DNA from: a bacterium
GTDB taxonomy: Bacteria; Pseudomonadota; Alphaproteobacteria; Caulobacterales; Caulobacteraceae
Direction: 5' to 3'
DNA length: 64,000 bases
Assembly: GCA_030824495.1 (NCBI GenBank)
Contig: JAVBXP010000077.1
Coordinates: forward strand, 41,611 to 105,610
In this document: one piece after another, positions 9,295-17,154 of the stretch
Layout: the number at the start of each line of letters is the position of its first letter
How positions within the stretch are numbered: the stretch's first letter is position 1
Made by a program: the position numbers and the translations under genes
Notes under the pieces: model-generated
Database searches by the model: none
Seen by the model: only the letters and a program-made list of their open reading frames with translations
What the model was told of the DNA's origin: nothing

Positions 9295-9516
9295 ATGAAG
9301 CGCATCGATCTCGACGACCTGCCGCCCAAGCTGGCTCAACTGCTCACCAGCCTGGAAGAGGGCGAGGAGCTGCTGCTGGTTCAGAACGGCGGCGTGGCTG
9401 GCCGGCTGGTGGGCGGAGCCCCGCCCAAGCCCGAAGCGCCGACCGAGGAGCCGAGCAACGAAAAGGCCGCGGAGGTCTTCGAGAATTTCCGCGCCGCCAT
9501 GGAAGACGACTTCTAA
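9295..9516 (+). CDS. Small hypothetical protein, antitoxin-like N-terminus
   Basis: 73 residues: KRIDLDDLPPKLAQLLTSLEEGEELLLVQNGGVAGRL then a Pro/Glu-rich stretch and an acidic helix. The first half resembles the N-terminal dimerising part of Phd/YefM-type antitoxins (helix, then E.LLL..NG..VA.L), but no toxin gene follows. Codon use is typical of the genome (high G/C at third positions). GGGAGG lies about 16 bases upstream, too far for a standard site. It is divergent from ubiD with 79 bases between the starts. Function unknown. Confidence 0.6.
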   Translation: MKRIDLDDLPPKLAQLLTSLEEGEELLLVQNGGVAGRLVGGAPPKPEAPTEEPSNEKAAEVFENFRAAMEDDF

Positions 9517-9637
9517 GATCTTCAAGGTTTCAAGGTGGCGCGCGGCCTGCGCCTGCCCTATCTGTCAAGGGTCGCGGTAAGATGAGGCCGTAGAGTCTCT
9601 CTGCTGCGACAATATTCAGCAGTAGGGAAACGCCAAG

Positions 9638-9937
9638 ATGAAAATATTAGCACTGTCTGCCGCTTTTGCAGTCATCAGCAGTTCTGCTTTTGCGGCCGCG
9701 CCCGTCGGTCCCGTCGGATACGACTACGCGATCGTTCGGCTTGCCGACCTGGATATCAGTCAGCCCGCTGACGCCCGGCGTCTGGAAAAGCGTTTGGAAA
9801 CCGCCTCGATGGCGGCGTGCGGCGCGCAACGGTTCAGCGCCCGCGATGTGAAGCGGGCGATCGCTGGGTCGGACTGCTATCGGGAGACCCTCGCCGAGGC
9901 GAGGATCTCCGCAGAGGCCAAGTTGGCCGCGCGTTAG
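9638..9937 (+). CDS. UrcA family secreted protein
   Basis: 99 residues with a signal peptide (MKILALSAAFAVISSSAFAA). The mature part, YDYAIVRLADLDISQPADARRLEKRLETA...ACG...C, has the V.Y.DLDLS...GA..L..R...AA...C pattern of the UrcA family, small secreted proteins abundant in Caulobacterales and Sphingomonadales with no known role. Two cysteines in the mature region (CGAQ and DCYRE) probably form a disulfide in the periplasm. AGGGAA lies about 10 bases before ATG. Confidence 0.85.
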   Translation: MKILALSAAFAVISSSAFAAAPVGPVGYDYAIVRLADLDISQPADARRLEKRLETASMAACGAQRFSARDVKRAIAGSDCYRETLAEARISAEAKLAAR

Positions 9938-9940
9938 CGC

Positions 9941-10126
9941 CTAGTCTTCGTCTTCGAAGTCATCGTCGCCGCCCAGAACTTCGTTCAGGGCGTCGATGAT
10001 GGCGTCCATCTGATCGGGCGTCACCGCCACTTTTAGGTCTCCGCCGCCTTCAGCACCGACGGTCAGCAGGTAACCTTCTTCGGTTTCTTCGAACTCGAAA
10101 CGTTCGAGGTTCTTGGGTTCGGCCAT
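9941..10126 (-). CDS. Small acidic hypothetical protein
   Basis: 61 residues, MAEPKNLERFEFEETEEGYLLTVGA..., predicted to be a beta-hairpin, then a helix (DQMDAIIDALNEVL) and an acidic tail GGDDDFEDED. AGGAG lies six bases upstream of the ATG, and third codon positions are G/C-rich, so expression is likely. No known domain recognised. It converges with the UrcA gene with only three bases between stop codons. Confidence 0.65.
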   Translation of the reverse strand: MAEPKNLERFEFEETEEGYLLTVGAEGGGDLKVAVTPDQMDAIIDALNEVLGGDDDFEDED

Positions 10127-10319
10127 CTCGATCTCCTGTCGGCAGCAGGGGAAGAACCCCTGTCGGCGTGATTGGGTCCGTCAACCCTTCGCGTCGTCGT
10201 GCGCCTTGACCGCGTTCTGAAGCGCGACCTCTCGCCCCCTGCGGTCCAGGAAGCGGCGGCATGCCTGCGGCTCTAGCCGTGGACGGTAGGCCAGGGAACC
10301 CCGTTCCTCGCCAAACGGC

Positions 10320-10679
10320 TCACGAGATAGGGCGATCAGCCTCAGCAAGATCGAAGGCTTTCACGACCTTCTTGGGCGCGATCTTGCGCCAGCGGCGGGC
10401 CAGGAAGTTGTGGAGCGAGCCAGGGTGCAGGGTCTCGATCCGGGCCAGCACGATGGGATAGTCCTTGTAGTGCGCGGTGAAGTGGAAGGTGGCCGGCTCG
10501 GCCTCCATCAGCATCTCGCGCTCATCGCGGCTGACCTCCAGCAGGACCATGCTCTGGTCCTCGGCCCGCAGCCGGGTGAAGAACTTGTTGTTCACCTTGA
10601 ACGAGGGCTGGCCGTAGGAGACGCCGTCCTCGGCGCCCGGAAAGGCCAGCACGATCTTGCGTATTTCCTCGGGGCTCAT
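10320..10679 (-). CDS. MmcQ/YjbR family protein
   Basis: 119 residues. MSPEEIRKIVLAFPGAEDGVSYGQPSFKVNNKFFTRL, then DERE and the end W..IAPKKVV are the family pattern (E..R...L..PG..E...G.P.F...K.F). The fold is a double-wing DNA-binding-like domain (CyaY/YjbR); its biochemical role is not settled. Its ATG overlaps the stop of the upstream 49-codon ORF (ATGA), which itself overlaps ggt, so it is the third gene of a coupled operon. Confidence 0.85.
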   Translation of the reverse strand: MSPEEIRKIVLAFPGAEDGVSYGQPSFKVNNKFFTRLRAEDQSMVLLEVSRDEREMLMEAEPATFHFTAHYKDYPIVLARIETLHPGSLHNFLARRWRKIAPKKVVKAFDLAEADRPIS

Positions 10680-10825
10680 GGCTCTTCCCTTTGGGTTGGC
10701 GAAACCAGCTTCACCCCGTCAGCGCAGGCGTCAATCAGGATCGACAGGCGCTTGGCGCGGTTCTCATCCTTCTTGGCGCTGACCACGCGGTGGATCGCCG
10801 GGGTCTCGAAGAAGGTCGGGTCCAT
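10676..10825 (-). CDS. 49-residue ORF coupled to ggt and mmcQ, possible YdeI-like remnant
   Basis: Reads MDPTFFETPAIHRVVSAKKD then NRAKRLSILIDACADGVKL and ends PTQREEP. The helix ENRAKRLSILIDACADG resembles the C-terminal Arg-rich helix of YdeI/OmpD-associated proteins (T..RAKRI...I..L..G), but the rest of that domain is absent; this could be a remnant or an independent small protein. Its ATG overlaps the TGA of ggt by one base (TGATG) and its TGA overlaps the mmcQ ATG by four (ATGA), which strongly suggests that it is translated. The resemblance is tentative. Confidence 0.6.
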   Translation of the reverse strand: MDPTFFETPAIHRVVSAKKDENRAKRLSILIDACADGVKLVSPTQREEP

Positions 10826-12588
10826 CAGTAGGCCAGGGCGACGCCGTCCTTGCGCATCTCGGTGGCGGCGGCGTAGCGGCCGGGCCAACGCTCGATGGCC
10901 TGGTAGCCGCCGTATCCGCCCGGATCGGCCGCCATCTTCCAGCCGATCTGGGCCAGGGCCGCGCGCGTGGCTTCGGGCACGCCGGTCTCCAGGTTCAATA
11001 CGCCAATTCCCTGCTGGGCCTCGCCGGTCGGCTCGGAGGATCCGCCATGGTGCCAGCGCGGACTGTCGCCGGCCTCCTGCACGCCCAGGCCGTAGTCGAC
11101 CATGTTGGAGATGATCTGCGCCTGGCCCTGGGGCTGCATGTCGCCGCCCATCACCCCGAACGACAGCCAGGGCTCGGCGCCCTTGGTGGCGAAGCCCGGA
11201 ATGATCGTCTGGAAGGGCCGCTTGCCCGGCGCATAGATGTTGGCGTGGCCGTCGGTCAGGGCGAACAGTTCACCGCGGTTCTGGAACATGAAGCCCAGGC
11301 CGTCGGGCGACAAGCCCGAACCCATGCCGCGATAGTTCGACTGGATGATGGAGACCATCATCCCGCTGGAGTCGGAGGTCGTGAAATAGGTGGTGTCGCC
11401 CTGGCTCGGCGCCTGGCCCGGATGCACCGGCGTCAGGATCTTGCTGGGCGAGATCAGCTTGGCCCGCTGGCGGGCGTATTCCTTCGACAGCAGCCACTCG
11501 GTCGGGACCTTGAAGAAGTCCGGATCGGCGTAGAACTTGGCGCGGTCCTCGAACGCCAGCCGCTTAGCCTCGACGCCGTGGTGGATTGCGGCCGCGGACT
11601 GGAAGCCCATCGCCTTGAAGTCGAAGGTCTCCATGATGTTCAGCATCTGCAGGGTGGCCAGACCCTGGCTATTGGGCGACAGGCCCCAGACATCGACGCC
11701 GCGATAATTGACCTTGTGCGGCGGGTCCCAGCGGGCGTGATGATTGGCTAGGTCGGCCTTGGTCATCCAGCCGCCGATGCGCTTGAAATAGCGCTCGATG
11801 GCTTCGGCCACCTCGCCGCCATAGAAGCCCTCGCGGCCGTTCTGGGCGATCTGGCGATAGGTGCGGCCCAGCGCCGGGTTCTTGAACACCTCGCCTTCGC
11901 GCGGCGTGCGGCCGTCGATGGCCCAGACCTTCTTGAAGTTCTCGACCTCTTCGATGCCCGCGCCGGGCTTGGTGAAGTTCACCAGCGAGCGGCCGAGATA
12001 GTAGGCGACGTTCTGGCTGACCGGCGCGCCCAGCTCTGCGTGAGCGATGGCCGGTGCGAACAGGTCCTTCCACGGCAGCTTTCCATAGCGCTGGTGCAGG
12101 GTCCACCAGGCGTCGACCGCGCCGGGAACGCTGACCGAGATCGCGCCATAGGAGGGGATCAGCCCATTCTTGGCGCGGCTCCGCACAGTCTCCAGGCTGA
12201 GGCCTTGCGGGCTGCGGCCCGATCCGTTCAGGCCTTCGACCTTCTTGGTCTTGGGATCCCACAGCATGACGAAGCAGTCGCCGCCAATACCGCATGCGAT
12301 CGGCTCGACCAGGCCAAGGACAGCATTGGCGGCGATGGCGGCGTCCACCGCGCTGCCGCCCAGGCGCAATATGTCGAGCGCGGCCAAGCTGGCCAGCGGG
12401 TGGGCGGTCGCGGCTGCGCCGTTTGTGCCCCAGGCGGCGCTGCGCGAGGCGAAGGTGGCTCCGTCGATCCGGTCGCCGCCGTGGACGTCAGGCCGGTTTC
12501 GGTTCGGGTTCTCCGCCCTGCTCTGGGCCAGAGCCGTGCTGGCCAGGGCGGTGGCGGGGAGGGCGGCGAGGAAGGTGCGGCGGCGCAT
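10825..12588 (-). CDS. Gamma-glutamyltransferase family protein, Tat-type signal
   Basis: 587 residues of the Ntn-hydrolase gamma-glutamyltranspeptidase family. The signal peptide MRRRTFLAALPATALASTALA has the twin-arginine RRxFL pattern, so folded export to the periplasm is likely. The autoprocessing and catalytic site is GDTTYFTTSD (Thr near residue 398), and GSGRSP and MVSIIQSNYRGMGSG fit the substrate site. Members hydrolyse glutathione or gamma-glutamyl amides, or oxamate (HpxW). A clear GGT lid loop is not identified. It is the first gene of the ggt/small ORF/mmcQ operon. Confidence 0.88.
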   Translation of the reverse strand: MRRRTFLAALPATALASTALAQSRAENPNRNRPDVHGGDRIDGATFASRSAAWGTNGAAATAHPLASLAALDILRLGGSAVDAAIAANAVLGLVEPIACGIGGDCFVMLWDPKTKKVEGLNGSGRSPQGLSLETVRSRAKNGLIPSYGAISVSVPGAVDAWWTLHQRYGKLPWKDLFAPAIAHAELGAPVSQNVAYYLGRSLVNFTKPGAGIEEVENFKKVWAIDGRTPREGEVFKNPALGRTYRQIAQNGREGFYGGEVAEAIERYFKRIGGWMTKADLANHHARWDPPHKVNYRGVDVWGLSPNSQGLATLQMLNIMETFDFKAMGFQSAAAIHHGVEAKRLAFEDRAKFYADPDFFKVPTEWLLSKEYARQRAKLISPSKILTPVHPGQAPSQGDTTYFTTSDSSGMMVSIIQSNYRGMGSGLSPDGLGFMFQNRGELFALTDGHANIYAPGKRPFQTIIPGFATKGAEPWLSFGVMGGDMQPQGQAQIISNMVDYGLGVQEAGDSPRWHHGGSSEPTGEAQQGIGVLNLETGVPEATRAALAQIGWKMAADPGGYGGYQAIERWPGRYAAATEMRKDGVALAY

Positions 12589-12701
12589 GGCGGCTCCAGA
12601 ACGGGTGTTCTACAGCGGCACTATAGAGCCGCTTCTTGTCTGCGCATCGGGGGTTTGCATCGTCTTGATCAGCTCCGCTATGATGGAGCCAGGGGATAGA
12701 T

Positions 12702-12983
12702 ATGCGCACAATCGACGCCGTGGCGGCCTCAGTGGGGCTGCTGGCTTGCATTGCCTTGGGCCGTATGCCCGGCTACCGGACTTCGCCCGACGACCTCGCG
12801 GCCGAGACGTGGTTCGCCGAGCAGGACTTCATGGCGCTGCTCCACAAGATGAGCGGGCCGTTCGAGGCCTGCTACGCCATCACCTTGTCGCCGCAGCAGG
12901 TCCATGCCGGCCTGCTGCCGCTGGCCGCCGACCGCGCCACCTTCGTCGCGGCCTGCGATCCGTCGATCCTTTCGTCCGACTAG
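12702..12983 (+). CDS. Hypothetical protein
   Basis: 93 residues, MRTIDAVAASVGLLACIALGRMPGYRTSPDDLAAETWF..., with a hydrophobic N-terminus that could be a signal or lipoprotein-like segment (LLAC). The middle has FEACYAITLSPQQV and the end FVAACDPS, giving three cysteines. AGGGGATAG precedes the ATG. Third codon positions are G/C-rich. No family recognised. It converges on the VOC gene with two bases between stops. Confidence 0.55.
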   Translation: MRTIDAVAASVGLLACIALGRMPGYRTSPDDLAAETWFAEQDFMALLHKMSGPFEACYAITLSPQQVHAGLLPLAADRATFVAACDPSILSSD

Positions 12984-12985
12984 GA

Positions 12986-13324
12986 TCAGCCTTCCGACCA
13001 CACCGCCAGTTCGTTGCCCGATGGGTCGCGGAAGTGGAACCGGCGTCCGCCCGGAAAACTGAAGATCGGTTTCACGATCGCCCCACCGGCCGCCTCAACC
13101 TTGGCGGCCATGGCTTCCAGGTCGTGGGCGTAGAGGACGATCAGCGGCTGTTGGGTTCCGGCCGCGTCGGAATCAAAGCCGCCGTCGACGCCCTGCTCGA
13201 ACGCTGCGTAGCTGGGGCCATAGTCGGTGAAGGTCCAGCCGAACGCGGCCTCATAGAAGCGCTTCGTCGGGACGAGCTCGCCGCCGGGCAGCTCCACATA
13301 GTCGATCTTGCCGTCTTCGCGCAT
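12986..13324 (-). CDS. VOC superfamily protein (glyoxalase/bleomycin-resistance fold)
   Basis: 112 residues with the vicinal-oxygen-chelate layout: IDYVELPGGELVPTKRFYEAAFGWTFTDYG, then YAAFEQGVDGGF, VLYAHDLEAMAAKVEAAGGAIVKPIFSFPGGRRFHFRDPSGNELAVWSE. The final beta-strand DPSGNELAVW is the usual metal-site Glu strand. Single-domain members act as dimers on small electrophiles or bind drugs; the substrate here is not identifiable. Probably a cytosolic enzyme. Confidence 0.88.
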   Translation of the reverse strand: MREDGKIDYVELPGGELVPTKRFYEAAFGWTFTDYGPSYAAFEQGVDGGFDSDAAGTQQPLIVLYAHDLEAMAAKVEAAGGAIVKPIFSFPGGRRFHFRDPSGNELAVWSEG

Positions 13325-13368
13325 GTCGGCCTACGCTTTGAGTTCTGTGTTTGTTCTTGCCTATTGGT

Positions 13369-14031
13369 TCAGGCGGGCAGAGTCCAGACAGCGGTTTTCT
13401 TGATCTCGCGATCTTCGAGCTCGCGGGTCGTCGGCACCTGGTATTCGGCCAGTTGCTCCAGACCGACCCGCGGGAAGTAGCTGCGGCCAGGATCGCCGAT
13501 CAGCACCCGGGTTCCGCGCACATGGGCCGCGGCCAACCAGTCCATCACCTTTGAGGCGAGCGGCTGCTCGTAGCAGATGTCGCCGGCCAGGATCACGTCG
13601 GCGTCCGGCGGCGGCGCGTCCAGCAAGTCCTGGTCGGTGAAGTCGATACGCACGCCATTGACCTCGGCGTTCATGGCCAGGGCCGCGCCGCAGAACGGGT
13701 CGATGTCGGCCGCCAACACATGGCCAGCGCCGGCCTTCATGGCGGCGATGGCGACGATGCCCGAGCCGGAGGCGAAGTCGATCACCCGCTTGCCTGCGAC
13801 TTCCTGCGGATGATCAAGGATGTAGCGCGCCAGGGCTTGGCCGCCCGCCCAGGCGAAGGCCCAGAACGGCGGCGGCAGGCCGATTTCCGCCAGCGCTTCC
13901 TCGGTCAGCCGCCAGATCGGCGTGACCTCGTCGGCCAGATGCAGGGTGAGCTCCGGCGTGTGCGGCGGCGGCTGGAGCCGAGTGTTTTCGAGAATGAAGG
14001 CGCGGCGGCCTTCCAGGGACTGAGTAATCAC
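13369..14031 (-). CDS. Class I methyltransferase, METTL20 (ETF-beta lysine methyltransferase)-like
   Basis: 220 residues. The SAM-binding motif VIDFASGSGIVAIAAMKAG (about 83-101), acidic loop AADIDPFC, and the motif LAGDICYE are those of seven-beta-strand protein-lysine methyltransferases. FWAFAWAGGQALARYILDHP and IGDPGR.Y.P...L..LAEYQVPTTRELED closely match the METTL20/ETFBKMT group, whose bacterial members methylate the beta subunit of electron transfer flavoprotein. The ETF genes are not in the window. Assignment to ETF-beta is inference from family. Confidence 0.8.
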   Translation of the reverse strand: MITQSLEGRRAFILENTRLQPPPHTPELTLHLADEVTPIWRLTEEALAEIGLPPPFWAFAWAGGQALARYILDHPQEVAGKRVIDFASGSGIVAIAAMKAGAGHVLAADIDPFCGAALAMNAEVNGVRIDFTDQDLLDAPPPDADVILAGDICYEQPLASKVMDWLAAAHVRGTRVLIGDPGRSYFPRVGLEQLAEYQVPTTRELEDREIKKTAVWTLPA

Positions 14032-14172
14032 CGGCTCCCCCTAGCACGAAGGGCGCGGAACGGGAGGCGTTCAACAAGGTTGGATCGGTGTCAGATTGTG
14101 GCGAAATTTTGCCCGTAGTCGGGAACCCGACAGGCGTGCAAAGCTTTTCACCTTAAACGGGATGAAGGCGAC

Positions 14173-14766
14173 ATGACTGACCAGGGATTGCATGTGACCG
14201 GCGGTGCGGGCCTGACCGCGCTGTTCGAGGGCGTTTCGTGGCAAGCGATCGTGCTGCGCGGAGTCGCCGGGATTTTGTTTGGCTTGTTCGCTGTGATGGC
14301 GCCCGTCGCCGCGGCGACAACCATCGTCCTCGTGTTCTCAATCTATCTGATGGCCGACGGCTTCCTGGCGATCGCCAGCGCCATAAGGGCGATGCGGCAC
14401 AAGAATAGTTGGGGCCTGCTGGCCCTGGAGGGCGTGGTCGATATCGTCGCCAGCCTGGTGCTGTTCCTGATGCCCGGCTTGGCCCTCGTCACCTTCGTCG
14501 TCATCGTCGCCGTCTGGGCGCTGTTCGCCGGCGGGCTGAAGCTGATCACGGCGATGCGCCGTGGGCCGGTCGAGGCGCGCGGTTGGCTGGCTTTATCGGC
14601 CATCATCTCGCTGCTGTTTGGCGTGGTGCTGCTGATTTCACCGTTGGCCGGCGGGATCGTGCTCACCTGGTGGCTCGGCATCTACGGCCTGGTCTTCGGT
14701 GTCGCATTGCTGATCCTGGGCTTCCAGGTTCGCTCGGCCCAAAAGAAGGCCGCGCTCGCTGCCTAG
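14173..14766 (+). CDS. HdeD/DUF308 family membrane protein
   Basis: 197 residues with six hydrophobic helices in two similar halves (from about residue 27 to 187). LRGVAGILFGLFAVMAP, then LEGVVDIVASLVLFLMPG, is the repeated R/EG...I..G...L..P pattern of DUF308/HdeD proteins of the inner membrane, linked to acid resistance in enterobacteria. Physiological role here is unknown. Followed by a good intrinsic terminator. Confidence 0.88.
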   Translation: MTDQGLHVTGGAGLTALFEGVSWQAIVLRGVAGILFGLFAVMAPVAAATTIVLVFSIYLMADGFLAIASAIRAMRHKNSWGLLALEGVVDIVASLVLFLMPGLALVTFVVIVAVWALFAGGLKLITAMRRGPVEARGWLALSAIISLLFGVVLLISPLAGGIVLTWWLGIYGLVFGVALLILGFQVRSAQKKAALAA

Positions 14767-14784
14767 GCCGAGAGGCTTTTAGAG

Positions 14785-14818
14785 CGCCGCCGTGGCCCGC
14801 AGGTCGCGGCGGCGTTTT
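14785..14818 (+). terminator. Intrinsic terminator after the HdeD gene
   Basis: Stem CGCCGCCG (14785-14792) with CGGCGGCG (14807-14814), a 14-base loop that may pair further, then TTTT. It is 18 bases after the HdeD stop and just before the convergent TSUP stop. Confidence 0.7.
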
Positions 14819-14829
14819 GGTGCGTGGAG

Positions 14830-15624
14830 CTAGCCAGCCAGCAGGTTGGCGAGCAATTGGCGCAGCGGGTTCTGAGCGTCTGACAGCAGCTTCACCGCCA
14901 TCAGGCATGACATCACGACCAGCAGCGGGCGGATCAGCTTGGCCCCGAAGCGGATCGCCAGGCGCGACCCGACCTGGGCGCCGATGAAGGCGCCGGCCGC
15001 CATGGCCAGGCCCAGCGGCCAGATCACCGCCCCCTTGATCACGAACAGCGACAGCGCCCCCAGATTGCTGGCGGCGTTGGCTAGCTTGGTGTGGGCCGTG
15101 GCGCGGAGTGCGCCGTAGCCCAGCAGGGTGACGATCGCGACCATGTAGAAGGCGCCAGCGCCGGGGCCGAAGATGCCGTCGTAAAAGCCGATCACCGGCG
15201 CAACGCCGACGGCGAAGGCGATGAGCGGCAGCTTGGCCGGCGCGTCATGGGCCTTGAGACCTCGCGAGAAACCGAAATAGAGCGCGATGACGATCAGCAG
15301 CAGCGGAACCAGCGCGGCCAGGACGCGCGGCGACAGCAGGCTGGCGCAGAGCGCCCCGGCCAAGCCGGCGACGGCGGCGCCCACGGCCACCGGCCACGCT
15401 GCGCGCCAGTCGATCAGACCGCGCCGGGCGAAGGCGCTGGTCGAGGAGATCGAGCTGATCGCGCCTTGCAGTTTGTTGGTGGCGAGGGCCGCGACTGGAT
15501 CCAGGCCGGCCAGCAACAGGGCCGGCACGGTCAGCAGTCCACCACCGCCGGCGATGGCGTCGAACGCGCCCGCCACGGCGGCGACGGCGAACAGGGTGGC
15601 GAGAAGTTCAGGATCGACGCTCAT
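14830..15624 (-). CDS. TauE/SafE (TSUP) family membrane permease
   Basis: 264 residues, about eight membrane helices. The N-terminal FDAIAGGGGLLTVPALLLAGLDPVAALATNKLQG and the middle GFYDGIFGPGAGAFYMVAIVTLLGYGALRATAHTKLANAASN are the twin conserved motifs of TSUP permeases, which carry sulfite, sulfoacetate or other organosulfonates. The substrate is not decided by context. The start at 15624 (MSVDPELL) is chosen because CGGGAAATC precedes it; a longer ATG start ten codons upstream lacks such a site. Confidence 0.88.
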   Translation of the reverse strand: MSVDPELLATLFAVAAVAGAFDAIAGGGGLLTVPALLLAGLDPVAALATNKLQGAISSISSTSAFARRGLIDWRAAWPVAVGAAVAGLAGALCASLLSPRVLAALVPLLLIVIALYFGFSRGLKAHDAPAKLPLIAFAVGVAPVIGFYDGIFGPGAGAFYMVAIVTLLGYGALRATAHTKLANAASNLGALSLFVIKGAVIWPLGLAMAAGAFIGAQVGSRLAIRFGAKLIRPLLVVMSCLMAVKLLSDAQNPLRQLLANLLAG

Positions 15625-15816
15625 GATTTCCCGCGTTGTCGCTACGGGAGACATGCGGCCGAGCGTGGATGGTGGTGACTTGCCCGCGAAGCTCTGTCGG
15701 CTCGCTCAGGGCGTTGGCCGGCGTGATAGGCCATGCGCGCGGCCGGCGAAAGGGGCGGCGGCGTCGCTTGCGGGATGGGCGATTGCATCAGCCTTCCAGG
15801 CGTGCACCTTGCCGCC

Positions 15817-16209
15817 ATGCGCGAACCGAGCTTGGACCTGGACGGGTGGTGTCTCGATGACGCCGAGCAGAGGCGCGCGAGCGCGCCGGAGACGTTTGTC
15901 ATTCCCGGCAAGAAGCTGCGGTCAGGGCTGGGCCGCGGCGCCCGCGCGCAACTCCTGTTCATGATCACGGTGGAGGACGGCGAGGAACCGGAGTGCGAGC
16001 GGATGTGGGTCGTCGTCCGTCGCCGCTTTCCCGGCGGCTATCTCGGCGTGCTCGACAGCGAGCCGACCTGCATCGAGAAAAACCACGAACTGTGGAGCGG
16101 GTCCGAAATCCCGTTCGAGCCCCGGCACGTGATCGACGTGGGGCCGCCGACGCCTGCCAGCCTGGCGCTCGCCGCGCGAACGCCCCGTCGTCCCTGGGCT
16201 CCGGACTGA
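15817..16209 (+). CDS. Hypothetical protein, DUF2314-like pattern
   Basis: 130 residues from MREPSLDLDG. The core, ARAQLLFMITVEDGEEPECERMWVVVRRRFPGGYLGVLDSEPTCIEKNHELWSGSEIPFEPRHVIDV, has a beta-rich layout (E.MWV.V...Y.G.L...P.....L..G..I.F...H..D) that recalls DUF2314-like domains, a weak resemblance. No signal peptide with this start. In-frame alternatives are GTG at 15802 and ATG at 15733; none has a good ribosome binding site. Lies nine bases from the convergent desaturase stop. Confidence 0.55.
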   Translation: MREPSLDLDGWCLDDAEQRRASAPETFVIPGKKLRSGLGRGARAQLLFMITVEDGEEPECERMWVVVRRRFPGGYLGVLDSEPTCIEKNHELWSGSEIPFEPRHVIDVGPPTPASLALAARTPRRPWAPD

Positions 16210-16218
16210 AGGCCGCTC

Positions 16219-17154
16219 TTAGGCCGCCTGCTTGGACGAGGCCTTGCGCAGCACCGCGAGATAGCCGCCGGGCTCGATGAGCATCTGGTCGCCATAGCCC
16301 TTCTTGATCATCGCGCGGTGGATTGCGGGGAGCTGGCTGCAGCCTGCGTACATGAACATGTGATGCTCGCAGTGGTAGTTCACATAGTAGGGCGCGATGA
16401 ACAGCCGCTCGAGCACGCTGGCCCGCGTGGTGCGCGCCTGCCGCATCGGGTCAGGCTCGTTCTTGTCGATGCAGGCGTGCTCGGCGATGTTCCGCAGGCG
16501 GGTGACCAGCGGATACCAGGTCGCCTGGGGCAGGACCCACAGCACCGGCCAGATCCACCATAGTCCGAACGGGGCGCCGGCGGCGGTGACGATGACGCCG
16601 AAAGCCAGCCAGCGACGCTTGCGGCGGATCTCCTCGGTGATGATCGGGAGTAGCGGCTCGCCGGGCTTGCGGCGTTTCAGGCGCTGAACGAAGTCGCCGA
16701 ACCGCTGCTTGAAGAAGGTCTGGCCGGTCAGGTCGCGGATGATCTTGCGGCGCAGCGACAGCGGCGTGATTGGGAACGGCGCCGACAGGCCGAGGTCGGG
16801 GTCTTCCGATTGCTGGGCGAACCGGTGGTGGGTCAGGTGATAGGGGCGATAGCGCTGTAGCCCGCCGCCGGTCAGCCACTCGCCCATCCAGTCGTTGACC
16901 TTCAGGTTCTTGTGCAGGGCGCCGTGGGCGGCGTCATGCATCAGGATCGCCAGGCCAAGCTGGCGCGTGCCGATGATCATGACCGCGAGCGGCAGGGTCA
17001 GCGGCCAGATCACCACCATGGCGCCGGCCGCGATGATCAGCGCCCAGGCGTGGGCGATCATCGCCGGGCCCTTCCATGACGAGCGCGCCGCCAGCGGGGC
17101 CCATTCCTCGGGCGTGAAGAACTGCTTGGGATCTAGACGAGCGGCGGCGGCCAT
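16219..17154 (-). CDS. Membrane fatty acid desaturase family protein
   Basis: 311 residues with the three histidine boxes of di-iron membrane desaturases: HDAAH (73-77), HLTHH (106-110) and HCEHH (261-265), plus hydrophobic segments near 35-65 and 185-212. These enzymes insert a double bond or hydroxyl into acyl chains or carotenoid-like lipids. Its ATG overlaps the stop of the TetR gene by one base (TGATG), so the regulator and the desaturase share a message and the TetR protein probably controls the desaturase. Confidence 0.9.
   Translation of the reverse strand: MAAAARLDPKQFFTPEEWAPLAARSSWKGPAMIAHAWALIIAAGAMVVIWPLTLPLAVMIIGTRQLGLAILMHDAAHGALHKNLKVNDWMGEWLTGGGLQRYRPYHLTHHRFAQQSEDPDLGLSAPFPITPLSLRRKIIRDLTGQTFFKQRFGDFVQRLKRRKPGEPLLPIITEEIRRKRRWLAFGVIVTAAGAPFGLWWIWPVLWVLPQATWYPLVTRLRNIAEHACIDKNEPDPMRQARTTRASVLERLFIAPYYVNYHCEHHMFMYAGCSQLPAIHRAMIKKGYGDQMLIEPGGYLAVLRKASSKQAA

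Noticed and set aside
9295..9516. Toxin-antitoxin module
   Set aside because: The small protein has an antitoxin-like start, but the next genes are a secreted UrcA protein and a convergent orphan; no toxin is seen.
12170..13480. 436-codon plus-strand open frame across ggt, an orphan and the VOC gene
   Set aside because: Crosses three genes with good family matches; its translation is Arg/Ala-rich and featureless.
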